Assembly (NCBI RefSeq): GCF_003781945.1
Contig: NZ_RJJW01000001.1
Coordinates: 95,142 to 159,141 of the forward strand
Direction: 5' to 3'
DNA: 64,000 bases
From: Halorubrum sp. CSM-61
Lineage (GTDB): Archaea > Halobacteriota > Halobacteria > Halobacteriales > Haloferacaceae
The notes beneath the pieces are model-generated. The model did no database searches and was not told the DNA's origin. It saw only the letters and a list, made by a program, of their open reading frames with translations. Each line of letters begins with the position of its first letter. Position 1 is the first letter of the stretch. Below, piece after piece: positions 16,475 to 25,175 of the stretch. A program made the position numbers and the translations under genes.

Positions 16475-17176
16475 ATGAACGGGAGCGACGCCGACGAGGG
16501 GAGCGGGGGCGGCGGAGCGACTGACGCGGGGGTCGACGGCGAGCCGAGTTCGGGCGACGCGACCGCCGGAACCGCGGGGCCCGACGCCGCGGTCGGCGAG
16601 CCGATCGTCGGGTCCGCCGTGGCGGAGGCGGTCTCGGCGGCGCCGGCCGCGGCCGACGCGACGCTGGAAGGCGCCGACCGCGCGGCCCGCCCGGACCGCG
16701 TCTCCTCGGTCCTCGTCGCCGTCGGACCGGGACCGCACTCGGGGGCGACCGTCGACGTGGCGCGGGAGATCGCGGACGCGACCGACGCGTGGCTCGAGCT
16801 GTTCCACGTCGTCCCCACCGACGACGCCCTCGCCGACGGCTCGGCGGGAACGGGGGAGAGCGACGCCGGAGACGCTCGACCCGAGGCCGGCGACCGCGAC
16901 GAGTACGCCGCGGCCGGGGAACGCCTCCTCGACGCCGCCCGCGACCGCCTCGGCGGGTTCGACCGGGCCGACCGCTGGCTCGTCGAGGACCGGTCGGCCG
17001 CGGGCGCGATCGTCGAGCAGTCCCCGTACTACGACCTCGTCGTCGTCGGCGCCCCCACGACGGGGACCGTCGGGCGCTTCGTCTTCGGCTCCACGACAGA
17101 CACGGTGGTCGACGACGCCGAGGTCCCCGTCGTCGTCGTCGAGGGAGACGGCGAGGCCGCCCTCGACGCGGCGTAG
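16475..17176 (+). CDS. Universal stress protein with long acidic N-terminal extension
   Basis: A 233-residue protein. Residues 1-74 are low-complexity Gly/Ala/Asp, unusual for Usp. The Usp domain runs from SVLVAVGPGPHSGATVDVAR to the end, with the ATP-loop pattern GAPTTGTVGRFVFGST and final strand VPVVVVEG. It is interrupted by another acidic insertion (about 127-147). A TTTAT box at 16444-16448 lies 29 nt upstream of the ATG, so the transcript is probably leaderless. Confidence 0.82.
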   Translation: MNGSDADEGSGGGGATDAGVDGEPSSGDATAGTAGPDAAVGEPIVGSAVAEAVSAAPAAADATLEGADRAARPDRVSSVLVAVGPGPHSGATVDVAREIADATDAWLELFHVVPTDDALADGSAGTGESDAGDARPEAGDRDEYAAAGERLLDAARDRLGGFDRADRWLVEDRSAAGAIVEQSPYYDLVVVGAPTTGTVGRFVFGSTTDTVVDDAEVPVVVVEGDGEAALDAA

Positions 17177-17200
17177 GTCCGGCGAGGTCCGATCGTCCCG

Positions 17201-17257
17201 CCCGCGCCATCCGAGAAGGCGCCCGCGCCACCCGAGAAGGCCCCCCGAGAAGGCCCC
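17201..17257. repeat. Degenerate 21-bp tandem repeat after the stress gene
   Basis: The unit CCCGCGCCAYCCGAGAAGGC occurs at 17201 and 17222, with a shortened third copy (CCCCGAGAAGGCC) after 17242. It is non-coding, in the spacer before the Lrp gene. It may be part of the stress gene's 3' end. Confidence 0.6.
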
Positions 17258-17329
17258 CGTCCGCTCGGCGTTTCCAGGAGTTCCACCCGATATACAACCA
17301 TAAAGTGGCTATGCCACGGAGTCCCCGGT

Positions 17330-17818
17330 ATGGCCGACGAAGCGATCGACGACGTTGACAGGGCGATCCTGTACGCGTTACAGCAGGACGCCCGAAACAG
17401 CTCGTCCGGAGACATCGCGGAGCGAACCGGCACGTCGGACAGCACCGTCCGCAAGCGCATCCAGCGCCTCGAGTCCGACGGGGTGATCAAGGGATACAGC
17501 GCCGAGGTCGACTACCAGCGGTCGGGGTATCCGCTCCGGATGCTGCTCTACTGCACCGCGTCGATCCCCGAGCGCGGCGAGCTGATCCCGGAGATCCTCG
17601 AGATCGACGGCGTCGTCTCGGTCCAGGAGCTTGTCACCGGCGAGCAGAACCTCCTCGTGACGGTGGTCGGCGAGTCGGACGACGACATCACGCCCGTGGC
17701 ACAGGAGCTGCTCGACATGGGGCTCACCGTCGCCGACGAGGTCCTCGTGCGGAGCCACGAGACGACGCCGTTCGGGACGTTCGACGCCGAGACCGACTCG
17801 GATTCATCCCCGCGCTGA
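17330..17818 (+). CDS. Lrp/AsnC-family transcriptional regulator
   Basis: A 162-residue protein. The HTH lies at about 7-55 (DDVDRAILYALQQDARNSSS, then GDIAERTGTSDSTVRKRIQRLE), followed by the RAM-type domain with VVSVQELVTGEQNLLVTVVG. The family binds DNA as dimers or octamers and often senses amino acids. A TATA-like ATAAAG at 17300-17305 lies 27 nt before the ATG. The C-terminal 20 residues are acidic. Its target cannot be read from the sequence. Confidence 0.88.
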   Translation: MADEAIDDVDRAILYALQQDARNSSSGDIAERTGTSDSTVRKRIQRLESDGVIKGYSAEVDYQRSGYPLRMLLYCTASIPERGELIPEILEIDGVVSVQELVTGEQNLLVTVVGESDDDITPVAQELLDMGLTVADEVLVRSHETTPFGTFDAETDSDSSPR

Positions 17819-17861
17819 AGCGCGAGGCTTTCTCCTCGGTTCCCCGTAACCCGCGGTCGTG

Positions 17862-18878
17862 TTATATGACGACGCGGTCGACGTCGAGCGCGCTCGCGCG
17901 TCGGACGACCGCCCGCACCGGGTCCTCGGTGTCGGCCAGGTTGTTCGAGGCGCCGTCGAGGACGACGAGGGCCGCCCGGCGACCGGGCTCGATGACGCCG
18001 CAGTCGAGCCCCGCGATCTCGGCGCCGGCGGCGGTCGCCATCCGGAGCACCTCCCGGTCGGTCACGTCGAACCGCTTCGCCGCGTCCGCCATCTCGCGGA
18101 ACATCGACGGGGAGTTCAACATGACGTTGTCCGTGCCGAGCGCGACCGTCGTGTGATCGAGCAGCTCGCGGATGGGCGGGTCGCCGACGCCGAGGACGGT
18201 GTTCGCGCGCGGACACACGGCGATCGGCACCGACTGCTCCGCGACGCGGTCGAGGTGCTCCGCCTCGGCGTGTACCATGTGGACGAGCAGGTCCGGGTCC
18301 AGGTCGAGCGCGGGGTGGATGTCGGTCGCGTTCGGCTCGCCGGCGTGGATGGCGAAGGGAACGCCGCGGTCCGCGCACGCGGCGCGCTCCTCGTCGAACC
18401 GGTCGTCGTTCGCGCCGGACGCGCCGTACCCGTCGGCGACGTCGAGGACGGCGGGGCCGTCGCTCCCGAAAATGAACGGGTCGACGTCGACGGGCGCCGC
18501 CGCCTCGCGGAGCGCCCGCGCTCCGGACGCCCCGTTCTCGCGGAAGTCCAGACAGGATATCGTGCCCGTCTGCCGCATGAACTCGAGCGTTCGGCGCATC
18601 GCCGACACGAGCTCGGCGCGGTCGGCAGCCGCCAGCCGTCGGTGTTTCAGGCTCTCCGGCGGCGCCACCGCCTCGTCGAGCGACAGCCCGACGGCCGCTT
18701 CCTTCGCGACGGAGTCCCCCAAGTGCGTGTGCGCGTTGACGAACGCGGGCACGACGATGTCGGTCGACTCCGTATCGGCCTCCTCGACGGCCTCGATCCG
18801 GCCGTCCTCGACGACGAGCCGGCCGCGCGTCGGCTCGAACGACTCCCCGGCGAGGACGGTACCCGTTATCTCCTCCAT
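17862..18878 (-). CDS. Amidohydrolase-family deaminase
   Basis: A 338-residue metal-dependent hydrolase. Metal and catalytic signatures are VNAHTHLGDS (HxH), a central AIHAGE, HMVHAEAEH, and LGTDNVMLNSP with the late Asp. The layout is that of the cytosine/adenosine deaminase-like amidohydrolases acting on nucleoside-like or ring-amino substrates. The C-terminal composite sheet returns (IEPGRRAALVVLDG). It is divergent from dabB across a 480-nt polypyrimidine-rich region. A CATATCG box lies about 26 nt upstream. Substrate unknown. Confidence 0.82.
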   Translation of the reverse strand: MEEITGTVLAGESFEPTRGRLVVEDGRIEAVEEADTESTDIVVPAFVNAHTHLGDSVAKEAAVGLSLDEAVAPPESLKHRRLAAADRAELVSAMRRTLEFMRQTGTISCLDFRENGASGARALREAAAPVDVDPFIFGSDGPAVLDVADGYGASGANDDRFDEERAACADRGVPFAIHAGEPNATDIHPALDLDPDLLVHMVHAEAEHLDRVAEQSVPIAVCPRANTVLGVGDPPIRELLDHTTVALGTDNVMLNSPSMFREMADAAKRFDVTDREVLRMATAAGAEIAGLDCGVIEPGRRAALVVLDGASNNLADTEDPVRAVVRRASALDVDRVVI

Positions 18879-19026
18879 ACCGACACTGCGGATCGGAGAA
18901 CGATATGGTTTTCTGAACGCGGATATCGAACGCTCCGTGAACTCGATGGGGTTCGGCAGCGGATCGGCCGCGGAAACGTCGCTCCAGTTCTCTCCGTCGG
19001 ACTTTCGGCCGCGCTCTCCCCTCTAA

Positions 19027-19203
19027 CCCCCCTCCCTCTCCCCCCCTTCTCCTCTCCACTCTCTCTTCCTTCTCTTCTCCCCCCTTTCCTCCTTCTCCTC
19101 CTTCTCCTCTCCACTCTCTCTTCCTTCTCTTCTCCCCCCTTTCCTCCTTCTCCTCCTTCTCCTCTCCACTCTCTCCTCCTTCTCCTCCCTCCCCTTTCCT
19201 CCC
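19027..19203. repeat. Polypyrimidine tract built from a 55-bp tandem repeat
   Basis: About 175 nt of almost pure C/T on the plus strand. The landmark CCTCTCCACTCTCTC recurs at 19051, 19106 and 19161, a period of exactly 55 bp, with unit composition CTTCCTTCTCTTCTCCCCCC and CTCCTTCTCCTCCTTCT. It lies in the 18879-19361 gap between the divergent amidohydrolase and dabB genes. The rest of that gap is AT-rich (19205-19275) and carries no gene. Confidence 0.9.
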
Positions 19204-19204
19204 A

Positions 19205-19361
19205 GTCGATAATTATAATGTTCTATAATGCGGTTATATCGAACGTTTTGTGAAGATAAACAGATTTAATACACAATCTGTTCTCTAAGTGGAGTAGAGA
19301 CGACCAGTACCGGCCCGACGAGCTCGCGTCGGCTGCCGAGGGTGGTCGCACGGACTGAACG
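19205..19361 (+). promoter_or_regulatory. AT-rich leader and promoter region of dabBA
   Basis: After the polypyrimidine block the composition switches to AT-rich (ATAATTATAATG, GGTTATATCG, AGATTTAATACAC). Candidate TATA elements are ATTATAATG at about 19211-19219 and TTTAATA at about 19263-19269. Either one implies a leader of 65-120 nt, so unlike most genes here dabB would not be leaderless. Confidence 0.4.
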
Positions 19362-20864
19362 ATGGCAGGACGCACCTCGAAACAGACGGTCGGAGCGCTC
19401 CCGGACGCGACGGCGGACTCGCCGTTCGCGCCCGTCGCACTCACGTGGCTCGTGTGGTCGCTGTTCGCCGCGAGCCTCGCGGCCCTCGTCGCCCGAGTCC
19501 GACTCGGGTTCGCCCCGGAGCTCCCCGGCGTGTTCGCCGTCGACGGACTGACCGTCCTGCTGTGGGTCGTCGTCGCCTTCTTCGCCGGCGTCGTCCTCAG
19601 CTACTCGCGCCGCTACATGGCGGGAGACGCCCACGAGACGGAGTTTTCCCTCGCCGTGTCCGGGTTCGCGGCGATCGTGATGACGCTCGTCGCGGCCGAC
19701 CACGTCGTCCTGTTCGGGCTCCTGTGGCTGGCGATGGGCCTCGTGATGGCGGAGCTGATCGGCACCGTCGACGAGTGGGAGCAGGCGCGGACGGCCGCGT
19801 CGGTCGCCCGGCGGTACTTCGTCGCCAGCAGCGCGCTCCTCGGCGTCGCGCTGGCGGCGCTCTGGTGGGCGACCGGCGCGACGACGATATCCGGCGTCGC
19901 CGCGAACGCCGACGCCCTCGGCGGTCCGGTGTGGCTCGTCGCCGCCGTCGCGCTCGTGCTCGCGGCGATGATCCAGTCCGCCTTGGTCCCGTTCCACGGC
20001 TGGCTGCTCTCCTCGATGACCGCCCCGACGCCCGCGTCGGCGCTGATGCACGCCGGGTTCGTCAACGCGGGCGGGGTTCTCCTGCTCCGGTTCGCGCCCG
20101 TCGTCACCGTCGACGGCACACTCATGCTCGCGATCGTCGCGGTCGGCGCGACCAGCGCCCTCCTCGGAAAGCTCCTCAAGGCCACCCGCCCGGACGTGAA
20201 GAGCAAGCTCGCCTGCTCGACGGTGGGGCAGATGGGATTCATGATCATGCAGGCCGGGCTCGGGTTCTTCGGGGCCGCGATCACCCACCTCGTCCTGCAC
20301 GGGTTCTACAAGGCGTACCACTTCCTCGGTGCGGGCGGCGAGGTCGAGCGGACGACCCCGGGGAAGAAGGCGGGACGCTCGACCGGCGGTTCCGGCCTCG
20401 TCGACGTCGTCGTGACGCTGGCGACCGGGCTGGCGGGCGGCGCGGCCTTCGTCCTGCTGACGGGGAAGGGAGCGAGCGCCGACACCGGGCTCCTGCTCGC
20501 CCTGTTCGTGACGTTCACGACCCTCCACGCGGCGCGCGGCACGGTCCGGAACGCGTCGCTTCCGGCGTCGGTCCGCTACGGCGCGGTCCCACTCGTGTTC
20601 CTCCCGGCCATCGCCGTGTACGCGCTCGTCTACGAGGCGATCTCGGCGGTCCTGTCCGGGCTTCCGGTCGTCACGGCCCCGACCGAACTGAGCGCGCTCC
20701 ACGCCCTCGTGGCCGCCGTCTTCCTCGCCGCGTACGTCGCGATCGAGGCGGGCGTCCACGAGCGCAGCCGGCGGCTCTACGTCGCGCTGCTGAACGCGGG
20801 CCAGCCCTCGCCCGACACCCTGCTGACGAACGCGGAGGAGTACGACGACGGAGGAGTCCAATGA
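19362..20864 (+). CDS. dabB: DabB-type proton-conducting membrane subunit (inorganic carbon uptake)
   Basis: A 500-residue NuoL/MrpA-like membrane protein with about 13-14 helices. The proton-antiporter core is clear: LWLAMGLVMAELIG, then HGWLLSSMTAPTPASALMHAG, and VLHGFYKAYHFLGAG with conserved Lys and His. In DabAB complexes this subunit passes protons to drive CO2 hydration or trapping by DabA. The identification rests on the gene pair: its stop overlaps the dabA start by 4 nt (ATGA). It is shorter than NuoL (about 600 residues), consistent with DabB. Confidence 0.85.
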   Translation: MAGRTSKQTVGALPDATADSPFAPVALTWLVWSLFAASLAALVARVRLGFAPELPGVFAVDGLTVLLWVVVAFFAGVVLSYSRRYMAGDAHETEFSLAVSGFAAIVMTLVAADHVVLFGLLWLAMGLVMAELIGTVDEWEQARTAASVARRYFVASSALLGVALAALWWATGATTISGVAANADALGGPVWLVAAVALVLAAMIQSALVPFHGWLLSSMTAPTPASALMHAGFVNAGGVLLLRFAPVVTVDGTLMLAIVAVGATSALLGKLLKATRPDVKSKLACSTVGQMGFMIMQAGLGFFGAAITHLVLHGFYKAYHFLGAGGEVERTTPGKKAGRSTGGSGLVDVVVTLATGLAGGAAFVLLTGKGASADTGLLLALFVTFTTLHAARGTVRNASLPASVRYGAVPLVFLPAIAVYALVYEAISAVLSGLPVVTAPTELSALHALVAAVFLAAYVAIEAGVHERSRRLYVALLNAGQPSPDTLLTNAEEYDDGGVQ

Positions 20865-23338
20865 GCACCGAATCCACCATCGACGACGCGACCATCCAAG
20901 ACGGCATCGACAGCGCGGCGAAGACGGTCGGCTCGGTCTGGCCGATCCACTCGTTCGTGACGGCCAACCCCCTCTCGGGGTTCGAGGACGTGCCGTTCGG
21001 CGAGGCGGTGACGCAGGCGGCCGACCTACTCGGCGGCCGCGGTTACCCGAGCTGCGAGACGTTCCGCGCGGCGCTCGACGACGGGCGGATCGACCGCGAG
21101 ACGCTCGAGTCGGAGCTCGCCGACCGCGGCTACGACGCCGATCCGGAGGCCCTGATCGAGCGTCTGGACGCTGACACCGAGCCGGAGACGCCGGATCGCG
21201 AGGCCGACGCCGACGCCGAGCGGGTCGACCGCGTGCTGACGAAGTGGCTGTCGGCCTTCCTCGACGAGGGACACGCCAAGTGGTCGATGCCGAACCGCGA
21301 CGAGGGGTTCTACGCCGCCTTCCGCGGGGTGGCCGCACACGATAGCGAGATCCCCGACGGGGTCGCCGAGTCGCTCCCCGAGAGCCCGATCGAGGCCATC
21401 GAGGACGCCTTGGAGTCGTACCCGGAGAGCCAGCGGGTGCCCGTCTTCGAGGAGCAGCTGGCGGCGCTTCCGGGATGGACCGGCCTCGTCAAGCAGCGCG
21501 TCGACGACGAGGGGGCGTGGCAGTCGGCCCACCCGATCACGCTGGCGGACTACCTCGCGGTCCGGCTCGCGCTCTGCGACGGGTTCGGGGTCGACGTCGA
21601 GCCGTCCGTCGGTCCCGGCACCGCCGACCTCGACCCGGCCGACGAGATCGCCGAGGCGTTCCTGAGCGCGTGGGAGGCGAGCTACCGGTCCGCGGTCGTC
21701 GACCGCGTCGCCGCCGAGAGCCGGGAGCTGGCCGACGAGCGGTCTGCGGTCGAGAGCGGGGACTCCGGTCGGCCCGACGCGCAGCTGGTGTTCTGTATCG
21801 ACACCCGCTCGGAGGTGATCCGGCGTCACGTCGAGGCGACGGGCGACTACGAGACCCACGGCTACGCCGGCTTCTTCGGCGTCCCGATGGAGTATCAGGG
21901 GTACGACGCGGAGGCGTCGGTCGACGCCTGTCCGCCCATCCTCGACGCGCAGCACCGGGTCAGCGAGGTCCCGACCGACGGGGGCGCCAAAGAGCGTCAC
22001 GACCGGTGGTCGAGCGTCCGCGAGGCCGCGGGCGAGGTGGTCTCGAAGCTGAAGACGAACCCCGCCAGCGCCTTCGGCTTCGTCGAGAACGCCGGGAGCG
22101 GCTACGGGCTGGCGCTCGCGGCCCGCACGCTCGTGCCCGGCCGCGTCCGCGATCTGTTGACCACCGCCGACGACGCGGCGCCCGACGGACGCGAGTTCTG
22201 CGAGCCGACCGTTCAGCACCAGCACACCCACGCCGACGGGCTCCCGGTGGGCCTGACCCGCGAGGAGAAGGTCGAGTACGCCGCGACCGCCTTCGAGCTG
22301 ATGGGGTGGACGGAGTTCGGTCGGCTCGTCGTGTTCACGGGCCACGCGAGCGAGACGGCGAACAACCCCTACGACTCCAGCCTCGACTGCGGCGCGTGCG
22401 CCGGCAGCCCCGGCGGCCCGAACGCCCGCGTCTTGGCCGAGATCTGCGCCGACCCCGACGTGCGGGCGGCGCTGCGCGACCGCGGCTTCGAGATCCCCGA
22501 GGACACCGTCTTCCTCGCCGGCGAGCACAACACGACGACCGACGAGATCGAGGTCTACGGCGACGCGCCCGAGAGCCACGCTGACGACCTCGACCGGCTG
22601 CGCGCCGACCTCGACATCGCCCGCGAGAACGCGACCGCCGAGCGCGTCGAGTCGATGGGCGGCGACCCGTCTGAGGGCGTCGCCGAGGCCGAGCGTCGCG
22701 CCGCCGACTGGGCCGAGACGCGTCCCGAGTGGGGGCTGGCGGGCAACGCCGGCTTCGTCGTCGGTCCGCGCGAGCTGACGAGCGACCTCGACCTCGACGG
22801 CCGCGCGTTCCTCCACTCGTACGACTGGTCGACCGACCCCGAGGGCGACGCGCTGGAGGGGATCCTCGCGGGGCCGATGGTCGTCACCCAGTGGATCAAC
22901 GCCCAGTACTACTTCTCGACCGTCGACAACGCGGTTTACGGGAGCGGGTCGAAGGTGACGCAGAACCCCGTCGGCAACGTCGGCGTCTACCAGGGCAACG
23001 GCGGCGACCTGATGACCGGCCTCCCGCTCCAGTCGCTGATGGCCGCCGCGGACGAGCCGTACCACCAGCCGCTCCGGCTCTCGACGGTCGTCCACGCGCC
23101 GGTCGAGCGCGTCACCGACGCCCTGGCCGGCCTCGAGGAGGTCGTCCAACTGCTGGACAACGACTGGCTCTCGCTGACGGTCGTCGACCCGACGCGGGAG
23201 CACCGCGCGTTCGAGTACGAGCGCGACTTGGCGTGGCGGCCGCTCTCCGAGTCGTCCGCCCCCGAGCCGGAGTCGCCGGAACCGGAGGCGCCGACCGCTC
23301 CCGAGCGCGAGCCCGCGCCCGCGACCGCGGACGACTGA
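20861..23338 (+). CDS. dabA: DabA zinc subunit of inorganic carbon accumulating complex (DUF2309)
   Basis: An 825-residue cytoplasmic protein of the DUF2309/UPF0753 family. The beta-carbonic-anhydrase-like zinc site is intact: Cys312 and Asp314 in FCIDTRSE, His495 in FTGHASETANNPY, and Cys510 in SLDCGACAGSPGG. The 15-residue His-Cys spacing is the one reported for DabA. The family hydrates or traps CO2 as bicarbonate when paired with DabB. The last 40 residues are a Pro/Glu-rich tail. It is translationally coupled to dabB, and the trp operon begins 128 nt downstream. Confidence 0.88.
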   Translation: MSTESTIDDATIQDGIDSAAKTVGSVWPIHSFVTANPLSGFEDVPFGEAVTQAADLLGGRGYPSCETFRAALDDGRIDRETLESELADRGYDADPEALIERLDADTEPETPDREADADAERVDRVLTKWLSAFLDEGHAKWSMPNRDEGFYAAFRGVAAHDSEIPDGVAESLPESPIEAIEDALESYPESQRVPVFEEQLAALPGWTGLVKQRVDDEGAWQSAHPITLADYLAVRLALCDGFGVDVEPSVGPGTADLDPADEIAEAFLSAWEASYRSAVVDRVAAESRELADERSAVESGDSGRPDAQLVFCIDTRSEVIRRHVEATGDYETHGYAGFFGVPMEYQGYDAEASVDACPPILDAQHRVSEVPTDGGAKERHDRWSSVREAAGEVVSKLKTNPASAFGFVENAGSGYGLALAARTLVPGRVRDLLTTADDAAPDGREFCEPTVQHQHTHADGLPVGLTREEKVEYAATAFELMGWTEFGRLVVFTGHASETANNPYDSSLDCGACAGSPGGPNARVLAEICADPDVRAALRDRGFEIPEDTVFLAGEHNTTTDEIEVYGDAPESHADDLDRLRADLDIARENATAERVESMGGDPSEGVAEAERRAADWAETRPEWGLAGNAGFVVGPRELTSDLDLDGRAFLHSYDWSTDPEGDALEGILAGPMVVTQWINAQYYFSTVDNAVYGSGSKVTQNPVGNVGVYQGNGGDLMTGLPLQSLMAAADEPYHQPLRLSTVVHAPVERVTDALAGLEEVVQLLDNDWLSLTVVDPTREHRAFEYERDLAWRPLSESSAPEPESPEPEAPTAPEREPAPATADD

Positions 23339-23407
23339 TACGGTCTCAAGATTTCTCGTCCCGCGATCTTCCTCGCCGCGTGCTATCGGTTCGCAGGCCG
23401 GCGACAG

Positions 23408-23414
23408 CGTTATA
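23408..23414 (+). promoter_or_regulatory. TATA-like box of the trp operon
   Basis: GTTATA with its following bases lies about 55 nt before the trpD ATG. It would place transcription start near 23437-23440, between the second and third TGTACA sites. Confidence 0.45.
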
Positions 23415-23464
23415 CCGATGTACATACTTGTACATCACAACGCGAAACACTACATCGGTGTACA
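23414..23464 (+). promoter_or_regulatory. Three TGTACA palindromes (TRP-box-like operators) before trpD
   Basis: TGTACA occurs at 23419-23424, 23429-23434 and 23459-23464, with spacings of 10 and 30 bp, i.e. on one helical face. The outer two are part of a longer inverted repeat, ACCGATGTA (23414-23422) and TACATCGGT (23451-23459). The trpD ATG is at 23467. TGTACA is the consensus of the TRP box bound by the archaeal repressor TrpY of Methanothermobacter. The placement overlaps the presumed start site, which suits repression. Confidence 0.65.
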
Positions 23465-23466
23465 CA

Positions 23467-24531
23467 ATGAATATCAACGACACGGTCGAGCACGTGACGG
23501 AGGGGGCGGATCTGACGGTCGACGAGGCGCGCGAGGCCGCGCGGCTCGTCTTCGAGGAGGCGACCGAGGCGCAGATCGGCGCGCTGCTCGCCGCGCTCCG
23601 CGCGAAGGGTGAGACCGAGGCGGAGATCGCGGGGTTCGCACAGGGGATGCGCGACGCCGCCCGGACGATCGAGCCCGACCGGGAGCCGCTCGTCGACACC
23701 TGCGGGACCGGCGGCGACGACTACGACACGATCAACGTCTCGACGACGAGCGCGATCGTCGCGGCGGGCGCGGGCGTGCCGATCGCCAAGCACGGCAACT
23801 ACTCGGTGTCCTCCTCCTCCGGGAGCGCCGACGTGCTGGAGGTCGCGGGCGCCGACGTGGAGGCCGAGCCGCCGGCGGTCGAGGAGGCGATCGAGGACGA
23901 CGGGATCGGGTTCATGCTCGCGCCCGTCTTCCACCCGGCGATGAAGGCCGTCATCGGCCCGCGCAAGGAGCTCGGGATGCGGACGATCTTCAACGTGCTC
24001 GGCCCGCTCACGAACCCCGCGGGCGCCGACGCGCAGGTGCTCGGCGTGTACGACCCGGATCTCGTCCCCCTCATCGCGCGGTCGCTCGCGCACATGCCCG
24101 TCGAGCGCGCCCTCGTCGTTCACGGCGCGGGGATGGACGAGATCGGGATCCATTCGGAGACGGTCGCCGCCGAGGTCGAGGGCGACGAGGTGCGGGAGTT
24201 CACGATTACGCCCGAGGACTTAGGGCTCGACCGTGCCCCGATCGAGGACGTCGCGGGCGGGACGCCCGAAGAGAACGCCGCCGACCTGCGGGGGATCGTC
24301 GACGGCTCCGTGACGGGCCCCAAACGCGACCTCATCCTCGCGAACGCCGGCGCGGCGATCTACGTCGCCGGCGAGGCCGACACGCTGGCGGCGGGCGTCG
24401 AGCGCGCGGCCGACGCGATCGACTCCGGCGCGGCCGCGACGAAATTCGCGGCGCTGTGCGGCGACGGGGAGGCGGCCGAGGGCGGCGAAGCGGCCGTCTC
24501 GACGACCGCCGCCCCGGAGGACGACGACTGA
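23467..24531 (+). CDS. trpD: Anthranilate phosphoribosyltransferase
   Basis: A 354-residue enzyme that joins anthranilate to PRPP in tryptophan synthesis. The PRPP-binding signature DTCGTGGDDYDTINVST, the KHGNYSVSSSSGSADVLE loop and the MKAVIGPRKELGMRTIFNVL anthranilate-site segment are all present. The last 20 residues are an acidic tail. It is first gene of trpDFEG; its stop overlaps the trpF start by one base (TGATG). Regulation is probably by the TGTACA sites just upstream. Confidence 0.95.
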   Translation: MNINDTVEHVTEGADLTVDEAREAARLVFEEATEAQIGALLAALRAKGETEAEIAGFAQGMRDAARTIEPDREPLVDTCGTGGDDYDTINVSTTSAIVAAGAGVPIAKHGNYSVSSSSGSADVLEVAGADVEAEPPAVEEAIEDDGIGFMLAPVFHPAMKAVIGPRKELGMRTIFNVLGPLTNPAGADAQVLGVYDPDLVPLIARSLAHMPVERALVVHGAGMDEIGIHSETVAAEVEGDEVREFTITPEDLGLDRAPIEDVAGGTPEENAADLRGIVDGSVTGPKRDLILANAGAAIYVAGEADTLAAGVERAADAIDSGAAATKFAALCGDGEAAEGGEAAVSTTAAPEDDD

Positions 24532-25175
24532 TGGCGCGGGTGAAGATCTGCGGGCTCACGCGCGGCGCGGACCTCCGGGCCGCGGTCGACGCCGGCGCCG
24601 ACGCGGTGGGCGTCATCTCCGAGGTACCGGTCGACACCCCTCGCGAGGTCGACCCGGCGACGGCGGCGGAGCTGCTCGCCGACGTGCCGCCGTTCGTCAC
24701 CGCGACGCTCGTCACCATGCCCGAGTCGGCCGAGCGCGCGGTCGAGCTCCTGCGGACGGTCACGCCGGACGCCGTCCAGCTCCACGGCGAGTGGACGCCC
24801 GACGAGATCCGATTCATTCGCGCGGAGACCGAGCGGAAGGTGCTGCTCGCGGTCGACGCCGACGACCCGGCGCGCGCCGAGGAGTTCGACCGGGTCGTCG
24901 ACGCGCTCGTGATCGACTCGACCGACGACTCCGGCGCGGGCGGGACCGGCGAGACCCACGACTGGGAGCGGGCCGGCGACCTCGCCGACCGGCTCACCTC
25001 GCCGGTGGTCCTCGCCGGCGGGCTGACGGCCGACACCGTCGCCGAGGCGGTCCGCGCCGCCGACCCGTTCGCGGTCGACGTGGCCTCCGGCGTCGAGCTG
25101 TCCGACGGGCGGAAGGACCACAACGCGGTGGCCCGGTTCGTGGCGAACGCGGGCCGGGAGATGGAGCTGGCATGA
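24531..25175 (+). CDS. trpF: Phosphoribosylanthranilate isomerase
   Basis: A 214-residue TIM-barrel enzyme for the Amadori rearrangement of phosphoribosylanthranilate. The general base Cys is in VKICGLTRGADL near the start, and the acid Asp is in the strand LVIDSTDDSG. The phosphate-binding loops VVLAGGLTADTV and VDVASGVELSDGRKD are present. Its stop overlaps the trpE start by 4 nt. Codon use matches the operon. Confidence 0.95.
   Translation: MARVKICGLTRGADLRAAVDAGADAVGVISEVPVDTPREVDPATAAELLADVPPFVTATLVTMPESAERAVELLRTVTPDAVQLHGEWTPDEIRFIRAETERKVLLAVDADDPARAEEFDRVVDALVIDSTDDSGAGGTGETHDWERAGDLADRLTSPVVLAGGLTADTVAEAVRAADPFAVDVASGVELSDGRKDHNAVARFVANAGREMELA

Noticed and set aside
15092-16807. 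Long minus-strand open frame opposite pus10 and the stress protein gene
   Set aside because: It is the antisense of well-identified genes. Frames of this length are common opposite GC-rich haloarchaeal genes because stop codons are rare there.
19027-19203. CRISPR array at the 55-bp repeat
   Set aside because: There are no alternating repeats and unique spacers. The whole unit repeats in tandem and is pure polypyrimidine. No cas genes occur in the window.
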